Shown in pieces: positions 1 to 6,306 of a stretch of DNA of 19,099 bases. This DNA comes from CAYFHQ01 sp964342805 (GTDB taxonomy: Bacteria > Bacillota > Clostridia > Peptostreptococcales > Acidaminobacteraceae). The stretch lies in contig CAYFHQ010000075.1 in assembly GCA_964342805.1 (NCBI GenBank), forward strand, positions 1 to 19,099, in the 5' to 3' direction. Position 1 is the stretch's first letter; every line of letters starts with the position of its first letter. The position numbers and the translations under genes were made by a program. A model generated the notes under the pieces. The model had not been told where the DNA came from and ran no database searches. It worked only from the letters and a program-made list of their open reading frames with translations.

Positions 1-768
1 GCAACCATCTTGGCCCAGGGGGTAGGCTTCTTTATTTTGGCAGGCTACTACCTAAGAAACAGGGGACCCGTTCGGTTCAACACGGCCTTTATCAGGCCCC
101 AGTGGCACCAGGTCAAAAGATTGCTTTCCATTGGCCTGCCCTCCTACTTTGTGACCGTCGGCACAGGGATTTCCCTCATGGTCTTGAACTCTTTTTTAAG
201 CCGTTACGGGGGAATAGGTGCTGTGGCGTCCATAGGTGCCATTGGTAGCCTCATGGCCTTCTTTAACATTCCTGTCCTTGGTATTCAAAATGGTATCCAG
301 CCCATTATTGGCTACAACCATGGGGGTGGGCATGTGGAAAGGGTAAGACAAACGGTATTTCAGTCTATTATGATTACCTTTGCCACCGGCGTTCTTCTAT
401 TTGTGGTCATCCGCCTACAAGCAGGGAATCTGATTGGCCTCTTTATGGACAACAACCCAACCTACCTGGATCAGGGCCGTGAAGGTCTGCTGATCTACTC
501 CCTCTTGATCCCCTTCACACCCATGATTAATATTGCAGTGGCCTATCTGCAGGCCATTGAACGGCCTCTCCAATCTACTTTGGTATCCTTGTCCAAACAT
601 GTGCTTGTCCTGGTCCCTGCTGTACTGGTATTTTCCAATCACTTTGGCTTAGAAGGGATCTGGTATGCGGTCCCCTTTGCCGACGGGGTTTCTATTTTGA
701 TTGCCTTGGCCTTGATGTTGGGCCAGAACACCATCGACCAGCCACGGCCCCTTATGGAGGAAGGCTAG
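1..768 (+). CDS. MATE family efflux transporter, C-terminal part (5' end outside window)
   Basis: The reading frame is open from the first base, so the start lies upstream. About 255 residues are visible, roughly the second half of a usual 440-460 residue MATE (multidrug and toxin extrusion) protein. The fragment is very hydrophobic, with about six membrane segments. It carries typical MepA-like second-half features: LSIGLPSYF at the start of the repeat, a GIQNGIQPIIGYNHGGG stretch before the next loop, and a PL-containing loop (ERPLQST) before the last helices. Such proteins export cationic drugs or metabolites in exchange for Na+ or H+ at the cytoplasmic membrane. The substrate cannot be told from sequence. 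The gene ends with TAG and is followed by an intrinsic-terminator-like hairpin. It is not part of the second, complete MATE gene at 12419-13780. Confidence 0.9.
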   Translation, partial: ATILAQGVGFFILAGYYLRNRGPVRFNTAFIRPQWHQVKRLLSIGLPSYFVTVGTGISLMVLNSFLSRYGGIGAVASIGAIGSLMAFFNIPVLGIQNGIQPIIGYNHGGGHVERVRQTVFQSIMITFATGVLLFVVIRLQAGNLIGLFMDNNPTYLDQGREGLLIYSLLIPFTPMINIAVAYLQAIERPLQSTLVSLSKHVLVLVPAVLVFSNHFGLEGIWYAVPFADGVSILIALALMLGQNTIDQPRPLMEEG

Positions 769-806
769 GATGATAACAGGTGATGACAAAAATGAATGGT
801 AGCAAA

Positions 807-850
807 AAGAGTGGTCAACCTCGTCTTCTTGGACTGGTTTGACCACTCTT
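807..850 (+). terminator. Intrinsic terminator-like hairpin after the MATE gene
   Basis: A perfect 12-bp inverted repeat (AAGAGTGGTCAA at 807-818 and TTGACCACTCTT at 839-850) surrounds a 20-nt loop. It lies about 40 bases after the MATE stop codon. The T-rich tail (ACTATTTCATT) is only moderate, so termination is likely but not certain. The A-rich flank at 804-808 gives a U tract on the minus strand, so it could act in both directions. Confidence 0.7.
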
Positions 851-879
851 ACTATTTCATTGGTTTGCAATTATCCGTA

Positions 880-914
880 AATGTGCTGCTTTCCTATAAT
901 GTGCTTCTTTCCTA
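880..914. repeat. Imperfect tandem direct repeat, two 17-nt copies with an 18-nt period
   Basis: Copies at 880-896 and 898-914 match at 16 of 17 positions; one G/T difference falls at 888/906. They lie in the 197-base gap between the MATE terminator and the end of the broken diguanylate cyclase gene. I see no open reading frame or promoter attached to them. Function is unknown. Confidence 0.5.
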
Positions 915-965
915 CGCTTTACACCACACTATTGCATAAGTGAAGCTAGGCATCATCTCCACCCA

Positions 966-2482
966 TTACAAGCCGCTCTTACGTTCCTGCTTATGGGCAT
1001 ACATGCGCTTGTCCGCATTTTCGATCAACTGGTCAATGGTCATGTTTTCCGTCAAAGACTCAACCCCATAGCTAAAGCGGAGCTTGAGAGGCTCTTCAAA
1101 CGTTTGGTTGAAGTCCACCAGTTCCCGCTCCATCTGAGCCATAAAGCCAGTAGCCTTCACATTGTTTGCACCTGGGATAACCAAAAGAAACTCGTCTCCC
1201 CCCATTCGAATGAGGAAGTCCTCGCCTGCCTTGTTACGATTGATAAAGGTAACCAGGGCTATTATCAACTGGTCTCCATACAAGTGACCGTACTCGTCGT
1301 TGACCTTTTTCAGGCCGTCCAGGTCGATAAAGACTACCGAAGTGGTCTGTCATGTTTTCTCCACCTTGTCCAGAATCATGGAAAGGGCATTATAACCCGC
1401 TCGACGGTTGAAAACACCTGTCATTTCGTCCGTTGCTGCATGCTTTTTCACTTCCATGTGCATGGACTCAATCTCCGTGAGCATGGCGTTAATACCATTG
1501 GACAGCTGACCAATTTCGTCAGTCCCCTCTACTCCTACCCGGTCCTGGGTCTCCTTGGACATGGTGATCTGGTCCACTTGACGGTTAAGAGACTCCACCC
1601 GGTCTATAATGGTCTTTTTAATGGAAAACATAACGATCACCAGAAAAATTTCCAGCGAAACCAGAACCATAAGGATGGTTTCTATTTTTTGTTTTTGTCC
1701 CAACTCATAAATGTCACTGGACAGGCCCAGGGTCAAGCAGTAGTCTTGATTGGAGTTGATCAAAGGCAGACAAATGGACGTAGTCGATTGGTTTTCAAAC
1801 TGCCTGTAGACTGCTGAATCTGGTACTTGTCATTGTTTGACGTCAGTACCTTTGTTGCCCCCTCAGGAAGCCCACTGGTGTCATGAACTCCGGCAGCCGA
1901 GATATCAATACCAATTCACTGGGACAAGGAATCCAGATAGTCTTGGTCTAAATAAGAGGCAAAGATCATGCGACCATTGGTTGTGACGGTGTCGTCGTTA
2001 TCGGTAATGTCATAGGTTGAGGAATAAAGTAGGTCTTCTCCATGTTGAATAATGCCGGGCTGGTCCTTAAAGGCAAAAAAGAGGTCCCCATGGGCCTGGA
2101 TGACTGGACTTAAGACCCCTGTCTCATGGTCATACTGTTTTTGGTATAAGGCCTTGCCCGCTTCATCATAGACAAGAATAAAGTCAATATTGAAGTCTGT
2201 GTATATGGCCTGGGGCAAGTTTTCCTCTTCATAGTTGTCATAGTCACCTCGGATATAGTCTAAGGTGAACTCCCAGTGGGCATAGTCAATCAAGAGCGCA
2301 TCGATCTTAACAAAGTCCGATTTTAGGATCTCCATGATGTTTTCCACTTGGTCCACATGGACGTCCTCTTCTACAACGAGGAAGTTATTCTCCGTTACCA
2401 CACTCAGTATTAAAAACGTGGTGATGGAACTGACGAGTATAAATAAGGTGAAAATAATAGTAAGTTTTGCACTGAGTTTCAT
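966..2482 (-). pseudogene. CHASE4-HAMP-GGDEF diguanylate cyclase, broken by two in-frame TGA codons and one frameshift
   Basis: Read on the minus strand from ATG 2480-2482 (good GGGAGGA ribosome site), the gene encodes an N-terminal membrane segment (about residues 7-29). A CHASE4-like extracellular sensor domain follows, up to a TGA at 1916-1918. The same frame then continues sensibly (IGIDISAAGVHDTSG...) until a one-base-type frameshift near 1810-1840. The next frame supplies the rest of the sensor domain, a second membrane segment, a HAMP linker and the start of the GGDEF domain (DEMTGVFNRRAG). A second TGA lies in frame at 1350-1352. Beyond it, without a change of frame, come VVFIDLDGLKKVND, YGHLYGD and the active-site motif MGGDEF. 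A TAA at 966-968 ends the gene. The position of the usual RxxD inhibitory site has Ala instead of Arg. An intact version would make cyclic di-GMP at the membrane in response to a ligand. Other genes here use TGA as a real stop, so recoding is unlikely. Recent inactivation or sequence error are the alternatives. Confidence 0.85.
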
Positions 2483-2619
2483 GAAGTTCCTCCCTTTCGT
2501 TATACTATATCTAATTAATATACATTTTGAAACACGCTGAATCAGGGGATTGAGCCAGTTTCATCCTGATCTAGTGATATAATGGATATAAGTATACGAA
2601 GAAAAAAACGGAGGTCACC
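2483..2619. promoter_or_regulatory. Divergent intergenic region between the broken GGDEF gene and the AraC gene
   Basis: This 137-base AT-rich gap must hold the promoters of both flanking genes. A perfect TATAAT lies at 2578-2583 on the plus strand, about 36 bases before the AraC start codon. No good -35 box stands 16-18 bases upstream of it, so this promoter may need an activator. The AraC ribosome site is CGGAGG, a suitable distance before ATG 2620. No clear minus-strand promoter was picked out. Confidence 0.45.
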
Positions 2620-3531
2620 ATGGACGCAGTGAAAATGATCAATACCATTGAGGACTTACACACCCTTTTTGGATACCAAGGACCCCATAACGCCTATATC
2701 ACACTCATTAATTTATATGAGACCCATATACAAGAGGAGTTGAGGAGCACCAAGTTTTCTTTGAACCTCTATACCATTACCATGAAGAAAAACAAGGACT
2801 GCTGGCTCAAGTACGGACGCCAAGTCTACGACTTCAGTGCAGGCAGCCTCCTCTTTACATCGCCAGGCCAGGTCCTCCTCTTAGAGTCAATTTACAAGGA
2901 CCTCCAGTGTGAGGGCTGGATGTTGTGTTTTCACCCCGACCTCATTCGTAACACCCACATAGAAAAGAAAATGGATGACTACACCTACTTTTCCTATGAC
3001 ACCTTTGAAGCCCTCCACCTATCCAACGATGAAACCAGGGTGATTGACGATGTCGTGGACAAGATCAGCCAAGAGTACACCCTGGCAGAGGACGTTTTCA
3101 GTGCACCCATTCTCCTGTCCTATATAGAGGTCTTACTCAGTTATTCCAGTCGTTTTTATGGTCGCCAATTTGAAACCCGGATGAAGGCGGACCCAGACTA
3201 CCTGGTTCGTTTGGAGCACTTGTTGAAAGAGGCCTTTGCTTCTGGGGAGCAGCCCCCTCATATTCCAACTGTCAAAGACCTTGCCCGTCAACTGGGCTAC
3301 TCCCCCAACTACCTGAGTGATATGCTGAGGAAAGAAACCGGCCAAACGGCCTCAGAGCACATCCAACGGTTTATGTTGGATAGGGCCAAAAGCCTACTGG
3401 CGGATAAAACCCTGACCATTAATGAAATCAGTTACCTCCTTGGGTTTGAACAGCAGGCTAACTTTTCTAAGTTTTTCAAGGGCAAGGAAGGGGTTTCGCC
3501 CAGTCAGTTTAGACGACAGCAAAACGCATAG
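2620..3531 (+). CDS. AraC family transcriptional regulator
   Basis: This 303-residue protein has an N-terminal cupin-like ligand-binding half, with the FSAGSLLFTSPGQVLL stretch typical of the beta-barrel of AraC proteins. The C-terminal double helix-turn-helix DNA-binding domain covers about residues 218-300. The first HTH is VKDLARQLGYSPNYLSDML. The second contains the family signature NEISYLLGFEQQANFSKFFK followed by GVSPSQFR. Length and architecture are normal. The start at ATG 2620 is supported by a GGAGG site. It would be a cytoplasmic DNA-binding protein that activates or represses in response to a small ligand; neither ligand nor target is visible. It diverges from the broken diguanylate cyclase gene, which may have been one of its targets, and ends just before an intrinsic terminator. 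Confidence 0.92.
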   Translation: MDAVKMINTIEDLHTLFGYQGPHNAYITLINLYETHIQEELRSTKFSLNLYTITMKKNKDCWLKYGRQVYDFSAGSLLFTSPGQVLLLESIYKDLQCEGWMLCFHPDLIRNTHIEKKMDDYTYFSYDTFEALHLSNDETRVIDDVVDKISQEYTLAEDVFSAPILLSYIEVLLSYSSRFYGRQFETRMKADPDYLVRLEHLLKEAFASGEQPPHIPTVKDLARQLGYSPNYLSDMLRKETGQTASEHIQRFMLDRAKSLLADKTLTINEISYLLGFEQQANFSKFFKGKEGVSPSQFRRQQNA

Positions 3532-3551
3532 AATGTAACTTAACAATAAGT

Positions 3552-3607
3552 AACCCCCCCCCTGCTAAGGCGCAGCGATTCATGCCTTAGAAGAGTGGGG
3601 TTTATTT
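3552..3607 (+). terminator. Intrinsic terminator between the convergent AraC and toxin genes
   Basis: Inverted repeat CTAAGGC (3565-3571) and GCCTTAG (3584-3590) is flanked by an outer AACCCC/GGGGTT pairing. The plus strand then reads TTTATTT. The T tract overlaps the end of the toxin gene on the minus strand. It probably terminates the AraC transcript. Confidence 0.65.
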
Positions 3608-3868
3608 GTAAATATCTTTCCTATGTCCTATTTCAACAACTGTTATGATCACACGATCATCTTCAATTTTAGCAAGGATTCTGTAGTTTCCAACACGATA
3701 CCTCCACTTATCCCTTAAACTGCCCTGGAGTGCCTTCCCCTGTACTCTTGGATCAGTGCAGTCTACCAAGTGCTTCTCAATAAATGAAAGAATAAAGGTC
3801 GCAGTTTGCTTATCCATCTTCTTTAACTGCTTAAGGGCTGTACGTGTGTATTCTACTGCGTACTTCAT
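3602..3868 (-). CDS. RelE/ParE-superfamily toxin of a type II toxin-antitoxin system
   Basis: An 88-residue basic protein of usual family length. It starts with the family-typical pattern YAVEYTRTALKQLKKMDK, has the central basic strand KWRYRVGNYRILAKI (about residues 54-68), and ends with EIGHRKDIYK, the C-terminal signature of RelE-type toxins. RelE members cleave mRNA on the ribosome and ParE members poison gyrase. The GHRKDIY ending favours the RelE side, but this was not tested. The start codon overlaps the antitoxin stop by four bases (ATGA), so translation is coupled and the antitoxin is made first. I found no damage to the frame. Membership of the family is clear; the molecular target is inference. 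Confidence 0.9.
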   Translation of the reverse strand: MKYAVEYTRTALKQLKKMDKQTATFILSFIEKHLVDCTDPRVQGKALQGSLRDKWRYRVGNYRILAKIEDDRVIITVVEIGHRKDIYK

Positions 3869-4083
3869 AGACCCAGTTCTTTCTTAAGGTCCTCATGGCC
3901 TATACGTTCCTGGTCCTTTTCCTCTGCCCATACCTTGTCAAAGAGAGTCACATCATACTCGTCTTCAATTTTCTCAAGGACTGCTTCGCGAATGAAAGAC
4001 GACAAATCCTTCCCATGTATTTCTGCAAATTTCCGTATTAAAGCATCATCTCTATCATTTAAACGCAAGGAAACTGTACTCAT
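3865..4083 (-). CDS. Ribbon-helix-helix antitoxin (RelB/DinJ-like) of the toxin-antitoxin pair
   Basis: This 72-residue acidic protein begins with MSTVSLRLNDRDDALIRKFAEIHGKDLSSFIREAVLEKI. That is the ribbon-helix-helix DNA-binding fold: an N-terminal beta strand with alternating residues, followed by two helices. The C-terminal half (about residues 45-72: DEYDVTLFDKVWAEEKDQERIG...) is highly charged and would wrap and neutralise the toxin. The partner toxin starts inside its stop codon. ATG 4081-4083 is preceded by a GGAG ribosome site. Antitoxins of this kind repress their own promoter; a suitable promoter and tandem repeat lie directly upstream. Confidence 0.9.
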   Translation of the reverse strand: MSTVSLRLNDRDDALIRKFAEIHGKDLSSFIREAVLEKIEDEYDVTLFDKVWAEEKDQERIGHEDLKKELGL

Positions 4084-4102
4084 TATGGCTCACTCCATTC
4101 GT

Positions 4103-4132
4103 GTATTACACCGTATTACTAATCTCATTATA
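4103..4132 (-). promoter_or_regulatory. Toxin-antitoxin promoter (extended -10) and tandem-repeat candidate operator
   Basis: On the minus strand TATAAT (complement of 4127-4132) is preceded by TGG, giving an extended -10 (TGnTATAAT). The -35 position (4150-4155) is poor, which fits an extended -10 promoter. Just downstream, at the expected transcription start, GTATTAC occurs twice on the plus strand (4103-4109 and 4113-4119). The copies are exactly 10 bases apart, one helical turn. This is the arrangement expected for two ribbon-helix-helix dimers bound side by side, so autoregulation by the antitoxin is the natural inference. Confidence 0.6.
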
Positions 4133-4181
4133 CCACACACCCGTCCCTAGACACCAGTAATCCGGCAAAAACCTTCAGGGA

Positions 4182-4218
4182 TTGGGCAATAGTTCTAGCA
4201 TTCTATAGGGCCTATACT
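4182..4218 (+). promoter_or_regulatory. Candidate promoter and palindrome for the dehydrogenase pair
   Basis: TTGGGC (4182-4187), a 16-base spacer and TATAGG (4204-4209) form a plausible but weak promoter. The -10 box is the left arm of a perfect palindrome TATAGG-G-CCTATA (4204-4216), which could be an operator. The spacing to the start codon at 4260 is reasonable. Confidence 0.4.
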
Positions 4219-4259
4219 GGTCACAAGAGGGAGTCAAGTCAAAGAAAGAGAGGCAACCT

Positions 4260-5084
4260 ATGAAAACGTTTAAGGATAAAGTCATTGTCATTACCGGTGG
4301 TGCCACAGAGATTGGCTTTGCCTTTGCCAAGGCCATGGGTCAAGAAGGCGGAAAAATTGTCCTGGCCTCCAGGCGACTGGAAAAGGTCCAGGAAGCGGTA
4401 AATATCCTTCGTAGTGTAGGCATTGAAGCCAGCGGGACCACCTGTGACGTGAGTAAGCGGGACCAGGTAATTGAGCTGAAAGCCTTTGCCAACGAAAGCT
4501 ACGGCCGGGTAGACGTCCTCCTCAACAGTGCTGGGGTCAGCCAACAACAAGCGCCTATTGTCGGTACGGACATGTCTGTCTACCAAGACTTGTTCGCCAT
4601 TAATTATTTTGGCGTCATCCATTGTATCCAGGTCTTCAGTGAGGACCTCCTCCAAGCCGATGCGCCCGCTGCCATCTACAATGTAGGGTCTGAAAACAGT
4701 TTGTTTTCCGGAGTCCCCATGGCTTCGGCCTACATCTCCACAAAGCATGCCCTCCACGCCCTGACGGTGTCCCTGTTGGAAGAAGCTCCATCCCACCTGT
4801 CGGTCTCCTTGATTGTGCCCGGTCTGGTTCAGTCTGAACTGTCCTCAGGCTTTTTAAAGGGTATGGAAGTGGACCGCTTTGTAGGGGTGATCATGAACCA
4901 ACTGAAAGAAGAGCAATTTTACTGTGTGTCCCATGCCTACAACCAAGTGCGGATTAATGAGCGATATGAGGCCCTCAACACTGCCTACAACACCTTTGCC
5001 CGGCGGTATGAAAATGACGCTGAATTTGATGTTAGAAGCCAATTGGACAAGTTAATGCAGAAAAAGGAGAATAACAATGAGTAA
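4260..5084 (+). CDS. Short-chain dehydrogenase/reductase (SDR), first of a coupled pair
   Basis: This 274-residue classical SDR has a Rossmann nucleotide-binding motif TGGATEIG (residues 12-19) and NSAG (89-92) in place of NNAG. The catalytic triad is Ser144, Tyr158 and Lys162 (YISTK), with the usual spacing. A basic ASRR (residues 36-39) after the second strand suggests NADPH use. The C-terminal third (KEEQFYCVSHAYNQVR and following) is less familiar and probably sets substrate specificity. The protein should be a soluble NAD(P)H-dependent oxidoreductase acting on an unknown alcohol or carbonyl compound. AGAGAGG before ATG 4260 supports the start. The stop overlaps the start of the next SDR by eight bases, so the two are translated from one mRNA. 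Confidence 0.88.
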   Translation: MKTFKDKVIVITGGATEIGFAFAKAMGQEGGKIVLASRRLEKVQEAVNILRSVGIEASGTTCDVSKRDQVIELKAFANESYGRVDVLLNSAGVSQQQAPIVGTDMSVYQDLFAINYFGVIHCIQVFSEDLLQADAPAAIYNVGSENSLFSGVPMASAYISTKHALHALTVSLLEEAPSHLSVSLIVPGLVQSELSSGFLKGMEVDRFVGVIMNQLKEEQFYCVSHAYNQVRINERYEALNTAYNTFARRYENDAEFDVRSQLDKLMQKKENNNE

Positions 5085-5889
5085 AAAAGTGATTATTGTA
5101 ACAGGAGCGAGCTCCGGTTTTGGTAAGGATACAGTAAAGAAGTTTCTTAAGGAAGGCAACGTCGTTTATGCCGGTGCCCGGCGAACAGAAAAAATGAAAG
5201 ACATTGGCAAGATGGGGGCAAAGGTCCTCAAGTTAGACGTAACCAGTGATGACAGTGTCAACACCTTCATCGAAACCATCCTAGAGGAAGAAGGTCGGAT
5301 TGATGGTCTGGTGAACAATGCCGGCTACGGGGCCTACGGCATGGTCGAAGCCGTGTCCCTGGAAGACGCCCAGCGTCAGTATGACGTAAATGTCTTTGGG
5401 GCAGCGAGAATGACCAAGGCCGTCCTCCCCCATATGCGCAGGCGCAAGACAGGAACCATTGTGAATATCTCCTCCATTGCAGGACGACTGACAACACCCA
5501 TGTGCGCTTGGTACTCCTCTTCCAAGTTTGCCCTGGAAGCCTATAGCGACGCCCTACGACGTGAGGTGAAAAAGTTTGGTACTAATGTGGTCCTAGTTGA
5601 GCCCGGTGCCATGGACACTGGCTTCTATGACGTTGCAGAAAAGAAGGTACTGGCTATCCCCCACCCCAAGGAGTATGAGGCTTCAGTTCGGACCTTCCTT
5701 GACGCCATGAAGAAGGCCTATGCCAACCCACCGAGTACAGCAAAGGTGGTGGGTGTCATTGTCAATGCAGTCAATGAAAAGAAACCCAAGGCCCGCTACA
5801 CCGTTGGTAGCGATGCCAAAATGGGGGCCATGATGGCTAAACTTCCAGATAAAATGCAAGACGCTCTTTTGATTCAGATGTATTCATAA
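5077..5889 (+). CDS. Short-chain dehydrogenase/reductase (SDR), second of a coupled pair
   Basis: This 270-residue classical SDR carries TGASSGFG (residues 9-16), a basic ARR stretch (34-36) favouring NADP(H), and NNAG (80-83). Ser132/133 and YSSSK (Tyr146, Lys150) supply the catalytic residues. It matches the common 'oxidoreductase, SDR family' type close to 17-beta-hydroxysteroid-dehydrogenase-like proteins (VEPGAMDTGF after the active site). The substrate is unknown. The start overlaps the upstream SDR, with an AAGGAG site inside that gene. The two SDRs are clearly different sequences, not a recent duplication, and could act in sequence on related substrates. A terminator follows directly. 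Confidence 0.9.
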   Translation: MSKKVIIVTGASSGFGKDTVKKFLKEGNVVYAGARRTEKMKDIGKMGAKVLKLDVTSDDSVNTFIETILEEEGRIDGLVNNAGYGAYGMVEAVSLEDAQRQYDVNVFGAARMTKAVLPHMRRRKTGTIVNISSIAGRLTTPMCAWYSSSKFALEAYSDALRREVKKFGTNVVLVEPGAMDTGFYDVAEKKVLAIPHPKEYEASVRTFLDAMKKAYANPPSTAKVVGVIVNAVNEKKPKARYTVGSDAKMGAMMAKLPDKMQDALLIQMYS

Positions 5890-5893
5890 GCCT

Positions 5894-5932
5894 AACCCAC
5901 TGGTTGCCTTTTCATTTAGGTTCCAGTGGGTT
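5894..5932 (+). terminator. Intrinsic terminator after the dehydrogenase pair
   Basis: A perfect 10-bp stem, AACCCACTGG (5894-5903) and CCAGTGGGTT (5923-5932), has a 19-base loop. It begins four bases after the second SDR stop codon and is followed by TCATG, so the T tract is short. Confidence 0.65.
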
Positions 5933-5966
5933 TCATGAATTAATCCGCCTAAATCCCCCCACCCAA

Positions 5967-5995
5967 TTTACAGATCGATCAATACCATGTACAAT
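5967..5995 (+). promoter_or_regulatory. Promoter of the 2-oxoacid oxidoreductase operon
   Basis: TTTACA (5967-5972), a 17-base spacer and TACAAT (5990-5995) make a good SigA-like promoter about 90 bases before the first gene. A second TATAAT at 6001-6006 has no matching -35 box. Confidence 0.55.
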
Positions 5996-6019
5996 AGCAT
6001 TATAATAAAATTGTAAGGC

Positions 6020-6063
6020 TTGAAATTTTTTAATAAGCCGGAAAACTACTAAAAAAATTTCAA
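6020..6063 (+). promoter_or_regulatory. AT-rich hairpin in the 5' leader of the oxidoreductase operon
   Basis: TTGAAATTTTTT (6020-6031) is perfectly complementary to AAAAAATTTCAA (6052-6063) around a 20-base loop. It lies in the untranslated leader, and its right arm ends about 10 bases before the GAGGAGG ribosome site. It could protect the 5' end of the mRNA or modulate translation. It is not a terminator by shape, and no known riboswitch is recognised. Confidence 0.5.
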
Positions 6064-6084
6064 CAAAAGTTTGAGGAGGCGTAC

Positions 6085-6297
6085 ATGGAGAAAGTCAAAA
6101 TTCTACATGAGTACTGTAAAAGCTGTAAACTCTGTATCGACATTTGTCCAAAGCAAATTTTAGAGATTGGCGACAAGGCCAATAAAAAAGGTTACTTTGC
6201 TGCAGTCTGTACGGACCAAAGCAAGTGCATTAGCTGTGCGCTATGTGCCACTGTCTGTCCTGACGTAGCCATCGAAGTGTACAGAGAAAAGCGCTAG
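6085..6297 (+). CDS. vorD: 2-oxoacid:ferredoxin oxidoreductase, delta (ferredoxin) subunit
   Basis: This 70-residue dicluster ferredoxin-like subunit has two [4Fe-4S] motifs. Cys11, 14, 17 and 21 form CX2CX2CX3CP, and Cys48, 51, 54 and 58 form the second CX2CX2CX3CP. It passes electrons from the thiamine site of the beta subunit to external ferredoxin. The strong GAGGAGG site supports ATG 6085. It is the first gene of a delta-alpha-beta-gamma operon with very short gaps, the order typical of VOR/KOR-type enzymes. The symbol is by position and family. The substrate (branched-chain 2-oxoacid against 2-oxoglutarate) cannot be decided from this subunit. Confidence 0.85.
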   Translation: MEKVKILHEYCKSCKLCIDICPKQILEIGDKANKKGYFAAVCTDQSKCISCALCATVCPDVAIEVYREKR

Positions 6298-6306
6298 GGG
6301 GTACTC

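Noticed and set aside
993..1817. A 274-codon open frame on the plus strand
   Set aside because: It lies entirely antisense to the broken CHASE4-GGDEF gene, has no ribosome site, and its translation resembles no protein. The minus-strand frames carry clear domain motifs.
1350..1918. Selenocysteine or recoded TGA in the diguanylate cyclase gene
   Set aside because: A frameshift is also present, no SECIS-like hairpin was evident after either TGA, GGDEF/CHASE4 proteins have no Cys/Sec at these places, and TGA acts as a normal stop in the antitoxin, beta-subunit and MerR-type genes.
4239..4796. 185-codon minus-strand open frame across the first SDR gene
   Set aside because: It is a shadow of the SDR coding sequence, whose Rossmann and YxxxK motifs are clear on the other strand.
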